Shown here: in pieces, positions 1 to 5,823 of the stretch
How positions within the stretch are numbered: position 1 is the first letter of the stretch
Layout of the letters: every line of letters begins with the position of its first letter
Assembly (NCBI GenBank): GCA_013698525.1
Contig: JACCSM010000494.1
Location: forward strand, 1 to 8,283
Reading direction: 5' to 3'
Source of the DNA: Rubrobacteraceae bacterium
GTDB lineage: Bacteria > Actinomycetota > Rubrobacteria > Rubrobacterales > Rubrobacteraceae
DNA length: 8,283 bases
Made by a program: the position numbers and the translations under genes
Notes under the pieces: generated by a model
Told to the model about the DNA's origin: nothing
Seen by the model: the letters and a program-made list of their open reading frames with translations, nothing else
Database searches by the model: none

Positions 1-2
1 AT

Positions 3-1205
3 TGGATCTGGCGAACCTCGATCCGCGCTTCGGCCGAGGTGAAGGTAATGCCCGACCTCGGGGAGTTTCTGGCCGAGGGCGCCATCAAGCTGCGCGAGCT
101 CCAGATCGAGGACCTCCTCGGACGCGAACCTGTGGACATAGATCTTGACGCCCTCTCCGACTACATCAACGGCAAGCGGGTCCTCGTGACCGGCGCAGGA
201 GGCTCCATCGGCAGGGAACTCTCACGCCAGATCTCGCGCCTCGGCCCAGCGAAACTGATCCTGCTCGACCGTGACGAGAGCGGCCTGTACTACCTGAACA
301 CGGAGCTCAGGCGCGAGGACTTCTACGATACGGAGGTCTTCGTCGGCGACGTCACGCAATCAGAGCGCGTCAGCTTCGCCTTCGAGACCTTCAGGCCGCA
401 ACTCGTCTTCCACGCGGCCGCCTACAAACATGTCCCCATGATGGAGTTGCAGGCAACCGAGGCCGTCGTCAACAACGTCCTCGGCACCCTCAACGTCGCC
501 CGCGCGGCCGGGGCCTACCGGACGAGCAAGTTCATCAACGTCTCGACCGACAAGGCCGTAAACCCCGTCAACGTGATGGGCGCGACCAAACGCCTGGCCG
601 AGATGGTCGTCAAGAACCTCTCGGTAGAGTACCCGGAGACCGTCTACGCTTCTGTCCGCTTCGGGAACGTGCTAGGCAGCCGCGGCTCCGTCGTTCCGAC
701 CTTCCGCCAACAGATAGAGGCCGGCGGCCCTGTAACGGTGACGCACCCCGACATGATCCGGTACTTCATGACCATCCCCGAGGCGGTCTCCCTGATCCTG
801 CAGGCCGGGGCGATGGCCGAGCATTACGGTACCTACGTCCTCGAGATGGGCCGTCCCGTCGCCATCACCGATCTGGCACAAAAGATGATCGAGATAATGG
901 GTGCGCCCAACGCCAAGATAAAGTTCGTCGGCCTCCGCCCCGGCGAGAAACTGAAGGAAGAGCTCTTCGAGGAAGGAGAAGTAAGGGAACCCACAGCCCA
1001 TCAGATGGTCTTCAGGCTCTCCTCGGAGAACATGAGCCCGCCAGGTGACTCGAACCTCTTAGAACTGATCGATACCATGGTCTTCCACGCCCGCGGCCAG
1101 GAGGGAGGAATGGCCCTCCAATTCTTGCGCCGGGCCGTCCCCAACTACTCGGTCGCAGATATGCCCGAAGTCACGGAGAGCAAGCTCGATCAGCATTTCA
1201 GCTAG
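3..1205 (+). CDS. UDP-N-acetylglucosamine 4,6-dehydratase-like polysaccharide biosynthesis protein (CapD/FlaA1 family), 5' truncated
   Basis: The frame is open to the left edge, so the gene begins outside the window; a GTG at 39 is an internal Val in a conserved stretch and not a credible start. What remains is the cytoplasmic SDR-fold half of a long CapD/FlaA1-type enzyme, which normally carries membrane helices and a CoA-binding-like domain upstream. Counting from the GTG at 39, the nucleotide-binding loop GAGGSIG is at residues 52-58, HAAAYKHVP at 125-133, and the catalytic Thr-Asp-Lys at 170-172. Met180 of NVMGATKR stands where classical SDRs have Tyr; this substitution is known in the long membrane subfamily (e.g. 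PglF), so it is not a defect. The family removes water from UDP-GlcNAc or a similar sugar nucleotide, giving a 4-keto-6-deoxy sugar for glycan synthesis. The exact substrate cannot be read from sequence. The last codons (Gln-His-Phe-Ser-stop) lie inside a repeat element. Confidence 0.93.
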   Translation, partial: WIWRTSIRASAEVKVMPDLGEFLAEGAIKLRELQIEDLLGREPVDIDLDALSDYINGKRVLVTGAGGSIGRELSRQISRLGPAKLILLDRDESGLYYLNTELRREDFYDTEVFVGDVTQSERVSFAFETFRPQLVFHAAAYKHVPMMELQATEAVVNNVLGTLNVARAAGAYRTSKFINVSTDKAVNPVNVMGATKRLAEMVVKNLSVEYPETVYASVRFGNVLGSRGSVVPTFRQQIEAGGPVTVTHPDMIRYFMTIPEAVSLILQAGAMAEHYGTYVLEMGRPVAITDLAQKMIEIMGAPNAKIKFVGLRPGEKLKEELFEEGEVREPTAHQMVFRLSSENMSPPGDSNLLELIDTMVFHARGQEGGMALQFLRRAVPNYSVADMPEVTESKLDQHFS

Positions 1206-1405
1206 TCAGCGTTTCAGCACGCCGTCTTCGACGGCTTTCAGCCTTCAGCTCCTCCTCAGACTACGTTGCTTGCGCTCGCGAAGCGAAACTCTACGGCGAT
1301 GGCGACTTCTTTCGGATGGTGGTTACTATCCCCACACTCTTGCTGAAATGCTGAAGTGCTGATAAGCCGCCTGCAGGGCGGTGTGCTGACTAGCTGAATT
1401 GCTAA
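1190..1405. repeat. Octameric TCAGC/GCTGA inverted-repeat element, copy 1
   Basis: The left arm has TCAGC starting at 1190, 1198, 1206 and 1214, an exact 8-bp period, then again at 1238 (24 bp later, three periods) and 1245. The right arm has the complement GCTGA starting at 1342, 1350, 1358, 1385 and 1393, ending with GCTAA at 1401. The outermost 19 bp are inverted copies: 1192-1210 against 1385-1403 match at 18 of 19 positions. Each arm carries a GC-rich hairpin between octamers: GCCGTC/GACGGC (1221-1226/1230-1235, loop TTC) and CCGCC/GGCGG (1367-1371/1377-1381, loop TGCAG). The middle (about 1250-1341) shows no octamers. It lies between two convergent genes and overlaps both ends, so a role as bidirectional terminator or 3' stability element is possible but inferred. 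I do not recognise the family. Confidence 0.85.
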
Positions 1406-1611
1406 CTCACCCTGCGGCCCTTGATGCCGAGGTAGGCAAGGTAGACGCCGATGGCGAGCCCGATCACGACGAGCGAGAAGTGTATGCCCGGCGCGACGAG
1501 CGTCCCCGCACGGAACTCATTCAGGAAGGTGAAGACCCTCGTACCCCAGGTGAGGAGCATATAGACGCCTATCGCAAGTAAGATGTTCGCAGTGCGCCTA
1601 CTTAGCTTCAT
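1402..1611 (-). CDS. Small two-helix membrane protein, unknown function
   Basis: This encodes 69 residues from ATG at 1611 (MKLSRRTANILL...), with two hydrophobic segments at roughly residues 8-24 and 40-60, a positively charged N-terminus, and a basic C-terminal tail (KGRRVS). That pattern fits a small integral membrane protein with both ends in the cytoplasm. An in-frame TTG at 1668 would add 19 residues, but these are not hydrophobic and begin beside a -10-like sequence, so the ATG is preferred although its Shine-Dalgarno is weak. Cysteines, catalytic motifs and recognisable domains are all absent. The stop codon TAG (1402-1404 on +) falls in the terminal part of the octamer repeat. It is transcribed divergently from the gene at 1748. 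Function unknown. Confidence 0.7.
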   Translation of the reverse strand: MKLSRRTANILLAIGVYMLLTWGTRVFTFLNEFRAGTLVAPGIHFSLVVIGLAIGVYLAYLGIKGRRVS

Positions 1612-1670
1612 GGGCGTCCGGGAGTGTACCAGAACCGCCCTCTCCGAACTAGCAACACAAAGGCGCAAAG

Positions 1671-1740
1671 GTTATACTGACTGTAATAGTTGAACGGAGT
1701 TTGTAACAGTAAATATCTGGTGTATAAAGTGTTCGGAGGA
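1671..1740 (+). promoter_or_regulatory. Promoter and ribosome binding site for the 1748 gene, in a divergent AT-rich region
   Basis: Two overlapping sigma-70-like candidates point to the + gene: TTGAAC (1690-1695) with 17 bp to ATATCT (1713-1718), and TTGTAA (1701-1706) with 16 bp to TATAAA (1723-1728). The second would leave a very short leader. GGAGGA at 1735-1740 is 7 nt before the TTG start and decides that start. A weak dyad ACTGT (1680-1684) / ACAGT (1706-1710) straddles the -35 region and could be an operator. On the - strand TATAAC (1676-1671) is a possible -10 for the small membrane protein, with no clear -35. Confidence 0.55.
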
Positions 1741-1747
1741 TAAGATC

Positions 1748-2863
1748 TTGGCTGAGTTAGAGCAGCGCAATCTCGATGAGGTAAAGGCCCTCAGCAGGGA
1801 TGAGGCCGTGGAGATCATGCGCCAGGCCGGCATCGTCGGGGCTGGCGGCGGTGGTTTCCCGACCTACTTCAAGTGGAAGAATCCGCAACCGAACCTGATC
1901 GTAAACTGCACCGAGTCGGAGCCTGGCTACTGGGCAGACAAGGTGCTCCACAGGGAGTACTTCGACGAGTTTCTCGAGCTCTTCGACGCGATGAAGACGA
2001 TCTTCGGGATCGAGAACGTGATCATGGGCGTGCACTTCAAGGACGAGGAGTGGTTCTCCCGCTACGACGAGAACGCTGATGGTCTCTACGAGGTCGTCCA
2101 CGTGCCCGACAAGTATTCGATGGGCGAGGAGAAGACGCTCATCAAGAACATCTTCAACGAGGACAAGGGGAAGTGGGTCCCGCGCCGCGTGGAGTTGCCC
2201 GACGGCAACAAGCGCCCCGGTCTTCCGCTCGACGCCGGGCACATCGTCAACAACACCGAGACGCTCCTGAACATCTACAACGCGTTCTTCCTCGGCAAAC
2301 CTGTGACGACCAAGTACCTCCAGGTCTTCGGTCCCGACCTCGAGCTCGAGCTCTTCGAGGCGCCGCTAGGGTCTTCTGCAACGGAGCTCCTCGAGCTCGC
2401 CGGCGTGGACGTCGATGCCGAAGCCGGCAACCTCTCGGTTATCGACGGGGGGCCATACCTGAACGAGATGGGGATAGAGTCACTCGGCGAGAGCGACGCC
2501 TACGTCAGGCGCACCACCAACGGCTTCCTCGTCATCCCCAGGGGCATCGCCTCCAAGGAGTACGCGAACATCAAGACCAGGCGCCCCGAGGGCGTCACCT
2601 CGCTGGTTGGCAAGGTCAGCGGCGTGAGCATCCCGCTCGGTGGCCGGTTCCTAAAGCCAGCGACACCGCTCGTCTACGAGGGGGACGAGGTCTCCTTCGG
2701 GCAGAAGATCGGCGAGCCTGTCGACGAGGGCTTCTCCATTGGCGTCTGGTCCGGTATGGACGGCCCCATCTCCTCCATCGAGGAGGACATAGTCCAGATC
2801 TCCGGCGGCGCCGTGCCCAAAGAGGCGGCCAAGGCCGAGACAGAGGCCGAGGCGGCCAGGTAA
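1748..2863 (+). CDS. NuoF/RnfC/PduS-superfamily flavoprotein-like subunit with SLBB and barrel-sandwich domains, lacking Fe-S cysteines
   Basis: The product is 371 aa from a TTG start chosen by the GGAGGA upstream. The N-terminal Complex-I 51-kDa-type domain has the Gly-rich loop GAGGGGFP at residues 31-38 followed by FKW, and CTESEPGYWADK at 54-65, comparable to the nucleotide-binding loops of NuoF and RnfC. NNTETLLNIYNAFFLGKP (168-185) also matches that family. An SLBB-like region follows at about 188-235, and a barrel-sandwich domain (IPLGG, GDEVSFGQKIGEP) at about 291-352, then an Ala/Glu-rich tail. The order, with the barrel at the C-terminus, resembles cobalamin reductase PduS more than RnfC, whose barrel is N-terminal. 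The only cysteine is Cys54, so the two 4Fe-4S clusters usual in PduS and RnfC cannot form. Binding of FMN and NAD(H) is inferred. No partner subunit gene is nearby, so the redox role is unknown. Confidence 0.8.
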   Translation: MAELEQRNLDEVKALSRDEAVEIMRQAGIVGAGGGGFPTYFKWKNPQPNLIVNCTESEPGYWADKVLHREYFDEFLELFDAMKTIFGIENVIMGVHFKDEEWFSRYDENADGLYEVVHVPDKYSMGEEKTLIKNIFNEDKGKWVPRRVELPDGNKRPGLPLDAGHIVNNTETLLNIYNAFFLGKPVTTKYLQVFGPDLELELFEAPLGSSATELLELAGVDVDAEAGNLSVIDGGPYLNEMGIESLGESDAYVRRTTNGFLVIPRGIASKEYANIKTRRPEGVTSLVGKVSGVSIPLGGRFLKPATPLVYEGDEVSFGQKIGEPVDEGFSIGVWSGMDGPISSIEEDIVQISGGAVPKEAAKAETEAEAAR

Positions 2864-2864
2864 C

Positions 2865-3716
2865 CTACTCGCCTTCTTTGCGCGGCAGGAGGTTCTGGGC
2901 CTGCCCGTAGAGGCTGGCGCGCAGATCCTCGAAGGTGATGCCGCTAAGGGAGGGGAGCTCGAAGTCTTTGAGCATTCGCGTCAGGACGCCACCGCCGCCG
3001 AGCTCGATCCACTCCTCCACCCTCATCCTCGCTAGCGTCTCGACGACCCTGACCCAGCGCACTGGGGCGACCATCTGCTCCTTGAGCGCCTCCTTGACGG
3101 CTTCGGCCCTTGTGAGGACCGCGCCATCCATGGCGCTGACTATCGGGACCTGCGGCACATGGAAATCGACGGAATCGAGGACTCCCCTCATCTTCTCACC
3201 GGCCGCCGCCACGTACGGGGAGTGGGCGGCGAAGGAGACGTTCAGCGGGATCTTACGTCCCTTGATCCTCGAGACGGCGTCCTCGAGGGCGTCGCGCAGC
3301 CCTGAAACGACCGTCTGGCGCGGTGAGTTGTAGTTGGCGACCACAGGCCCGCCTGGCCCGCCGAGCGCCTTCTCGACCTCGGCGGGGTCCGTCCTTAGAA
3401 TCGCGACCATCCCGCCAGGACACTCTCTGGCCGCCTCTGCGAGGAAGTGGTCGCGCTGCGCCACCAGCCAGAGGCCCGTCTCGAAGTCGAAGCAACCAGC
3501 CGCGTACGCCGCGCCGTACTCGCCGAGCGAGTGCCCGGCCACCACGTCGGGACGCACCTTCATGATCCGGCTCTCGTCGGCGTCGCGCGCCGCGCGAACA
3601 AAGATCTTGACCTGATCTGGGATGATCTCCCCGACGACGCGTTGGATCTCCGGCACCATCTCGGGCGCGGGCTCGGATACTCCGCCGCCCTGCCCAGGAA
3701 ACACGAACGCTCTCAT
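2865..3716 (-). CDS. FabD-like acyl-carrier-protein S-malonyltransferase
   Basis: The product is 283 aa. The start is ATG 3716, because GGGGAGT sits 5 nt upstream and the family N-terminus FVFPGQG begins at residue 4; a longer reading frame to 3863 adds non-homologous residues from the spacer. The nucleophile elbow GHSLGEYGA puts Ser63 at the active site, Arg88 of AQRD matches the carboxylate-binding Arg, and His165 of FAAHSPYV completes the dyad. NYNSPRQTVVSG (128-139), PVRW (218-221) and IELGGGGVL (237-245) are also family signatures. The family moves malonyl from CoA to ACP to feed fatty acid or polyketide synthesis in the cytoplasm. Oddities: only 62 residues precede Ser63 (about 90 in E. 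coli FabD), Ala164 replaces the Phe of the usual FHS, and GGG replaces GPG. There is no fab cluster around it, so the acyl substrate is less certain than the fold. Its stop is 1 bp from that of the convergent gene. Confidence 0.88.
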   Translation of the reverse strand: MRAFVFPGQGGGVSEPAPEMVPEIQRVVGEIIPDQVKIFVRAARDADESRIMKVRPDVVAGHSLGEYGAAYAAGCFDFETGLWLVAQRDHFLAEAARECPGGMVAILRTDPAEVEKALGGPGGPVVANYNSPRQTVVSGLRDALEDAVSRIKGRKIPLNVSFAAHSPYVAAAGEKMRGVLDSVDFHVPQVPIVSAMDGAVLTRAEAVKEALKEQMVAPVRWVRVVETLARMRVEEWIELGGGGVLTRMLKDFELPSLSGITFEDLRASLYGQAQNLLPRKEGE

Positions 3717-3755
3717 CTTTACTCCCCGGACCTCGATATCACTCGGAGATACAAC

Positions 3756-3774
3756 CCTACCCTGAGGGTGTAGG
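3756..3774. other. Small dyad in the leader of the malonyltransferase gene
   Basis: ACCCT (3759-3763) and AGGGT (3765-3769) form a near-perfect palindrome around one G, and CCTAC (3756-3760) can alternatively pair with GTAGG (3770-3774). It lies about 40 bp upstream of the start codon on the - strand and could be an operator or a leader hairpin. The evidence is only the symmetry. Confidence 0.3.
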
Positions 3775-3812
3775 AAAACTTTGTACCACAAGAATGCACG
3801 ATTTGACAGCGA

Positions 3813-3839
3813 GTTTTGGAAGGGCAACCCTTCCAAAAC
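3813..3839. other. Perfect 12-bp hairpin in the lipid kinase-malonyltransferase spacer
   Basis: GTTTTGGAAGGG (3813-3824) and CCCTTCCAAAAC (3828-3839) are exact complements around the loop CAA. No T-run follows the stem on either strand, so it is not a textbook intrinsic terminator. It lies between a - strand gene that ends at 3978 and one that starts at 3716, next to the octamer repeat element, and could stop or attenuate transcription or bind a dimeric protein. Confidence 0.6.
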
Positions 3840-3850
3840 CTGCGCATGTG

Positions 3851-3979
3851 AGCAATTCAGCAAGCCGCCTGCGGCGGCTTGTCAGCCAGTCAGCACGCTC
3901 CGGCCTCCGCTTGTCAGAATGTCAGCCAGAGCGCCCACACGAAAGCTGAAATGCTGACGTGCTGACAAGCTGAAATGCT
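3851..3979. repeat. Octameric TCAGC/GCTGA inverted-repeat element, copy 2
   Basis: The left arm has TCAGC at 3857, 3882, 3890 and 3922 and TCAGA at 3914 (3890 to 3914 is 24 bp). The right arm has GCTGA at 3945, 3953, 3961 and 3969 and GCTA at 3977, a perfect 8-bp period. The ends AGCAATTCAGC (3851-3861) and GCTGAAATGCT (3969-3979) are inverted copies with one mismatch. A perfect hairpin AAGCCGCC/GGCGGCTT (3862-3869/3873-3880, loop TGC) sits between the first two octamers. The stretch 3945-3970 matches 1342-1367 of copy 1 at 24 of 26 positions. The right end abuts and includes part of the TAG stop of the lipid kinase gene. Function is unknown; a 3'-end RNA structure or a MITE-like element are the two readings. 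Confidence 0.85.
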
Positions 3980-4865
3980 ATGGCGGCGCCACGATACGTA
4001 GTGCTCCTGGCAGCACCCGCGCCCTGAAGTGTTGGGTGCCCACAAGCATCTCACCGTCGACGTGCGCCGGCACTTCTTCGGAGAGTTCTACCTCGACCTC
4101 CCGCGCGCGGGCCGTATGCACCTTCCTACGCTCGGCGAGCGTGCCACGTAAGGCCGCTGGTATGAGCCGCAGAACCTCGGCCCGGTTCACTTCCTCGGAC
4201 CAGATCACATCGAAGAGACCGTCGTCCAGTACCGCCTCCGGCGCGAGCCGGAACATCGAGCCGTACGTAGTGCCGATAGCCACCGCGACGAGTATGGTTC
4301 TGGTCTCGATGACTTCGCCGCCGATGACGAGCCTGGCCTCGTGGCACCGGAAGTCCCTGAGCAACCGCCCGACAGACCACAGGTACCGTCCTGTCCCCCC
4401 GAGATACGCAGGCGCCTCAGCGACGCCAGCAGCGACCTCGGCGTCGAAGCCGATACCGAGACCGTTGTTGAATGGGACTCCATTGACCTCTGCTGTATCC
4501 ACGACACGGACTTTCCCCCCGATGAGCACTTCCAGCGCCCTCCGGAGATCCGTGCCCACGCCGAGAGCCTTGACGTAGTCGTTGCCGCTACCTGCGGGCA
4601 ACACTCCCATGATCCGGCCCGTTCCTGCGCACGCCGCCGCCACCTCGTGCACGGTCCCGTCTCCACCGACCGCCACCGCAGACGCCTCCCCGGGCAAACT
4701 GCGCACGATGCTGCGCGCGTGACCAGGCCCCTCCGTAACGTGCCAGACCGGCCGCAACCCTCGCCCCTCGAGAGACCGCGAGACGAACGCCCGCAATCCA
4801 CCCGCCCGCCCCTTGCCGGCCGACGGGTTGAGGACCAGATGTACATCTCTTCCACGAAAGACCAC
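3978..4865 (-). CDS. Diacylglycerol kinase family lipid kinase (DgkB/YegS type)
   Basis: The product is 295 aa, the normal length for soluble bacterial lipid kinases of this fold, which phosphorylate diacylglycerol or a related lipid with ATP at the membrane surface. Motifs appear in order: LNPSAGKG at residues 12-19, the ATP-binding GGDGT at 67-71, LPAGSGND at 89-96, FNNGLGIGFDAEV at 132-144, APEAVLDDGLFDV at 208-220, and VDGE at 269-272, whose Glu is in the position of the proposed catalytic base in DgkB. All look intact. The start is GTG 4865. There is no Shine-Dalgarno, but TATTTT ends 6 nt before the GTG, so the message may be leaderless. It reads toward the malonyltransferase, but a 261-bp spacer with hairpins separates them, so co-transcription is doubtful. 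The lipid substrate cannot be decided from sequence. Confidence 0.92.
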   Translation of the reverse strand: MVFRGRDVHLVLNPSAGKGRAGGLRAFVSRSLEGRGLRPVWHVTEGPGHARSIVRSLPGEASAVAVGGDGTVHEVAAACAGTGRIMGVLPAGSGNDYVKALGVGTDLRRALEVLIGGKVRVVDTAEVNGVPFNNGLGIGFDAEVAAGVAEAPAYLGGTGRYLWSVGRLLRDFRCHEARLVIGGEVIETRTILVAVAIGTTYGSMFRLAPEAVLDDGLFDVIWSEEVNRAEVLRLIPAALRGTLAERRKVHTARAREVEVELSEEVPAHVDGEMLVGTQHFRARVLPGALRIVAPP

Positions 4866-4871
4866 AGCGGG

Positions 4872-4877
4872 AAAATA
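4872..4877 (-). promoter_or_regulatory. Possible -10 box for a leaderless lipid kinase transcript
   Basis: TATTTT on the - strand is separated by 6 nt from the GTG at 4865, so transcription could begin at or next to the start codon. Leaderless messages are common in actinobacteria. No good -35 is visible at 16-18 bp, which lowers confidence. Confidence 0.35.
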
Positions 4878-5110
4878 CCAGAACCGTAGTCCAGCGACCC
4901 GGCAGTGGGGTCATTCAGGCTCTACTCGAGGTGTAGACTGCGACGAAAACCAGCGCATTACCAGCCAGGCCGAAGAAGTCGCCCCAGGACGGAGCCTGCG
5001 GACACTGAACAATCGGATAGAGACTCTTTCGCGGGTAAAATACGGTTCGAGCTTCTCCCGAAGAACTACCGATGGACATCCGAAGTTCCCCTGCCACTAT
5101 GGATTTCCGT

Positions 5111-5139
5111 TTGATATGGAGTTAGAGTAGAGGTATAGA
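5111..5139 (+). promoter_or_regulatory. Sigma-70-type promoter for the unknown gene at 5202
   Basis: TTGATA (5111-5116) and TATAGA (5134-5139) have exactly 17 bp between them, the best housekeeping-type promoter in the window. Transcription would start near 5146. The leader would then contain the inverted repeat ACTCTC/GAGAGT (5148-5153/5159-5164, loop TTTGT) and AAAGGAG at 5179-5185. Confidence 0.6.
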
Positions 5140-5201
5140 GAATCGTCACTCTCTTTGTGAGAGTCGCGCAGGGGTGGGAAAGGAGTACAATACTGGTCCA
5201 C

Positions 5202-5741
5202 ATGGCTGACCTGATCGAAAACTGCCTGCACTCGGAAGGCTTGATGATCTCTGCCGGATCCGAATACCGCTGTCCGGTGTGTGAGGAGAGCATGGATCTC
5301 GACGGCGTTGGTCGGTGGGTCCAGGATGCCGAGAGGAGCCGCGATGAGGCTTACTCTATGGTCGAAGGTGACGGGTTCGGAGAGATAGTGCGTGAAGAGT
5401 TACAGCGGGAAGTCTACCGGCGACGGAGGGTAATGTATGAGTTAGAGAACGTGCCCCGGGTTGTGACGGCGAGGCCGGAGATGATCCTTGTAATTCACGA
5501 TGCTGTGGAGGCTTCTTACGGGTGCCGAATCTTCTACAAGGAGCCAAGACCGGCGGGAGTTGTGGAGCAGGTAAGCGTTGGGGCCGTACTCGACAGAATC
5601 CTGGAGCTTCGCTCCGACCCCGACCCTGTCGTAAGGCTCATCTCCGAGAAGATCGAGGAGTTTCACGTCTTCCGCTCGAAGCTCTCTGAAGACGGGGAGC
5701 CCGCGCCGGAGCGCAGGGTGTTCTACGCAAACGAGTTCTGA
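5202..5741 (+). CDS. Uncharacterised protein with possible CHCC zinc knuckle
   Basis: The product is 179 aa from ATG 5202; I do not recognise the family. An in-frame GTG at 5157 lies only about 10 nt from the predicted transcription start and has no Shine-Dalgarno, so it is less likely. AAAGGAG (5179-5185) is 16 nt before the ATG, long for a ribosome site, and sits 7 nt before an in-frame CTG at 5193, so the start is uncertain. Cys8-x-His10 and CPVC at residues 24-27 could hold one zinc ion. Residues about 40-82 are charged and probably helical (RREELQREVYRRRR-like), and 93-112 look like a strand-rich core (MILVIHDAVEASYGCRIFY). The C-terminal part, 125-163, is amphipathic. There is no signal peptide or membrane helix, so it is likely cytoplasmic. 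Its own promoter suggests it is transcribed alone. Codon use is somewhat less GC-biased than in neighbours. Confidence 0.72.
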   Translation: MADLIENCLHSEGLMISAGSEYRCPVCEESMDLDGVGRWVQDAERSRDEAYSMVEGDGFGEIVREELQREVYRRRRVMYELENVPRVVTARPEMILVIHDAVEASYGCRIFYKEPRPAGVVEQVSVGAVLDRILELRSDPDPVVRLISEKIEEFHVFRSKLSEDGEPAPERRVFYANEF

Positions 5742-5752
5742 AAGCTCTGAGG

Positions 5753-5773
5753 TGCTGGCGGACGCGTCCAGCA
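5753..5773. terminator. Weak hairpin after the unknown gene
   Basis: TGCTGG (5753-5758) pairs with CCAGCA (5768-5773) around a loop that overlaps the 10-bp palindrome GGACGCGTCC (5760-5769). It begins 12 nt after the stop at 5741. No T-run follows, so a terminator role is tentative. Confidence 0.3.
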
Positions 5774-5823
5774 ACGGCTAGAATTGGTCGACGGATGGAT
5801 ACTTACCTTAGAGGCGCGGTCGC

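Larger units (their letters stand above)
4866..5201. other. Divergent intergenic region of 336 bp
   Basis: No convincing gene is seen; the short frames crossing it have no ribosome binding site, no family motif and unremarkable residue composition. It holds the possible -10 of the lipid kinase (4872-4877, - strand), a short dyad TCTAC/GTAGA (4921-4925/4933-4937), an AT-richer stretch from about 5100, and the + promoter and leader hairpin of the gene at 5202. Confidence 0.6.

Noticed and set aside
39..41. GTG at 39 as the true start of the dehydratase
   Set aside because: The frame stays open to the window edge and the family has a long upstream membrane part; the GTG codes for an internal Val.
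1190..1405. CRISPR array
   Set aside because: The repeated unit is only 5 conserved bases in an 8-bp period, arms are inverted, and there are no unique spacers of constant length.
3717..3863. N-terminal extension of the malonyltransferase
   Set aside because: The family start motif and a good Shine-Dalgarno both place the start at 3716; the added residues come from hairpin and repeat DNA.
5041..5070. tRNA-like GGTTCGAGC
   Set aside because: The flanking bases do not form a T-stem, and no acceptor, D or anticodon stem can be placed around it.
4915..5097. 60-codon - strand frame with a hydrophobic end
   Set aside because: It has no ribosome binding site, no motif and overlaps the promoter region of a divergent pair; probably chance.
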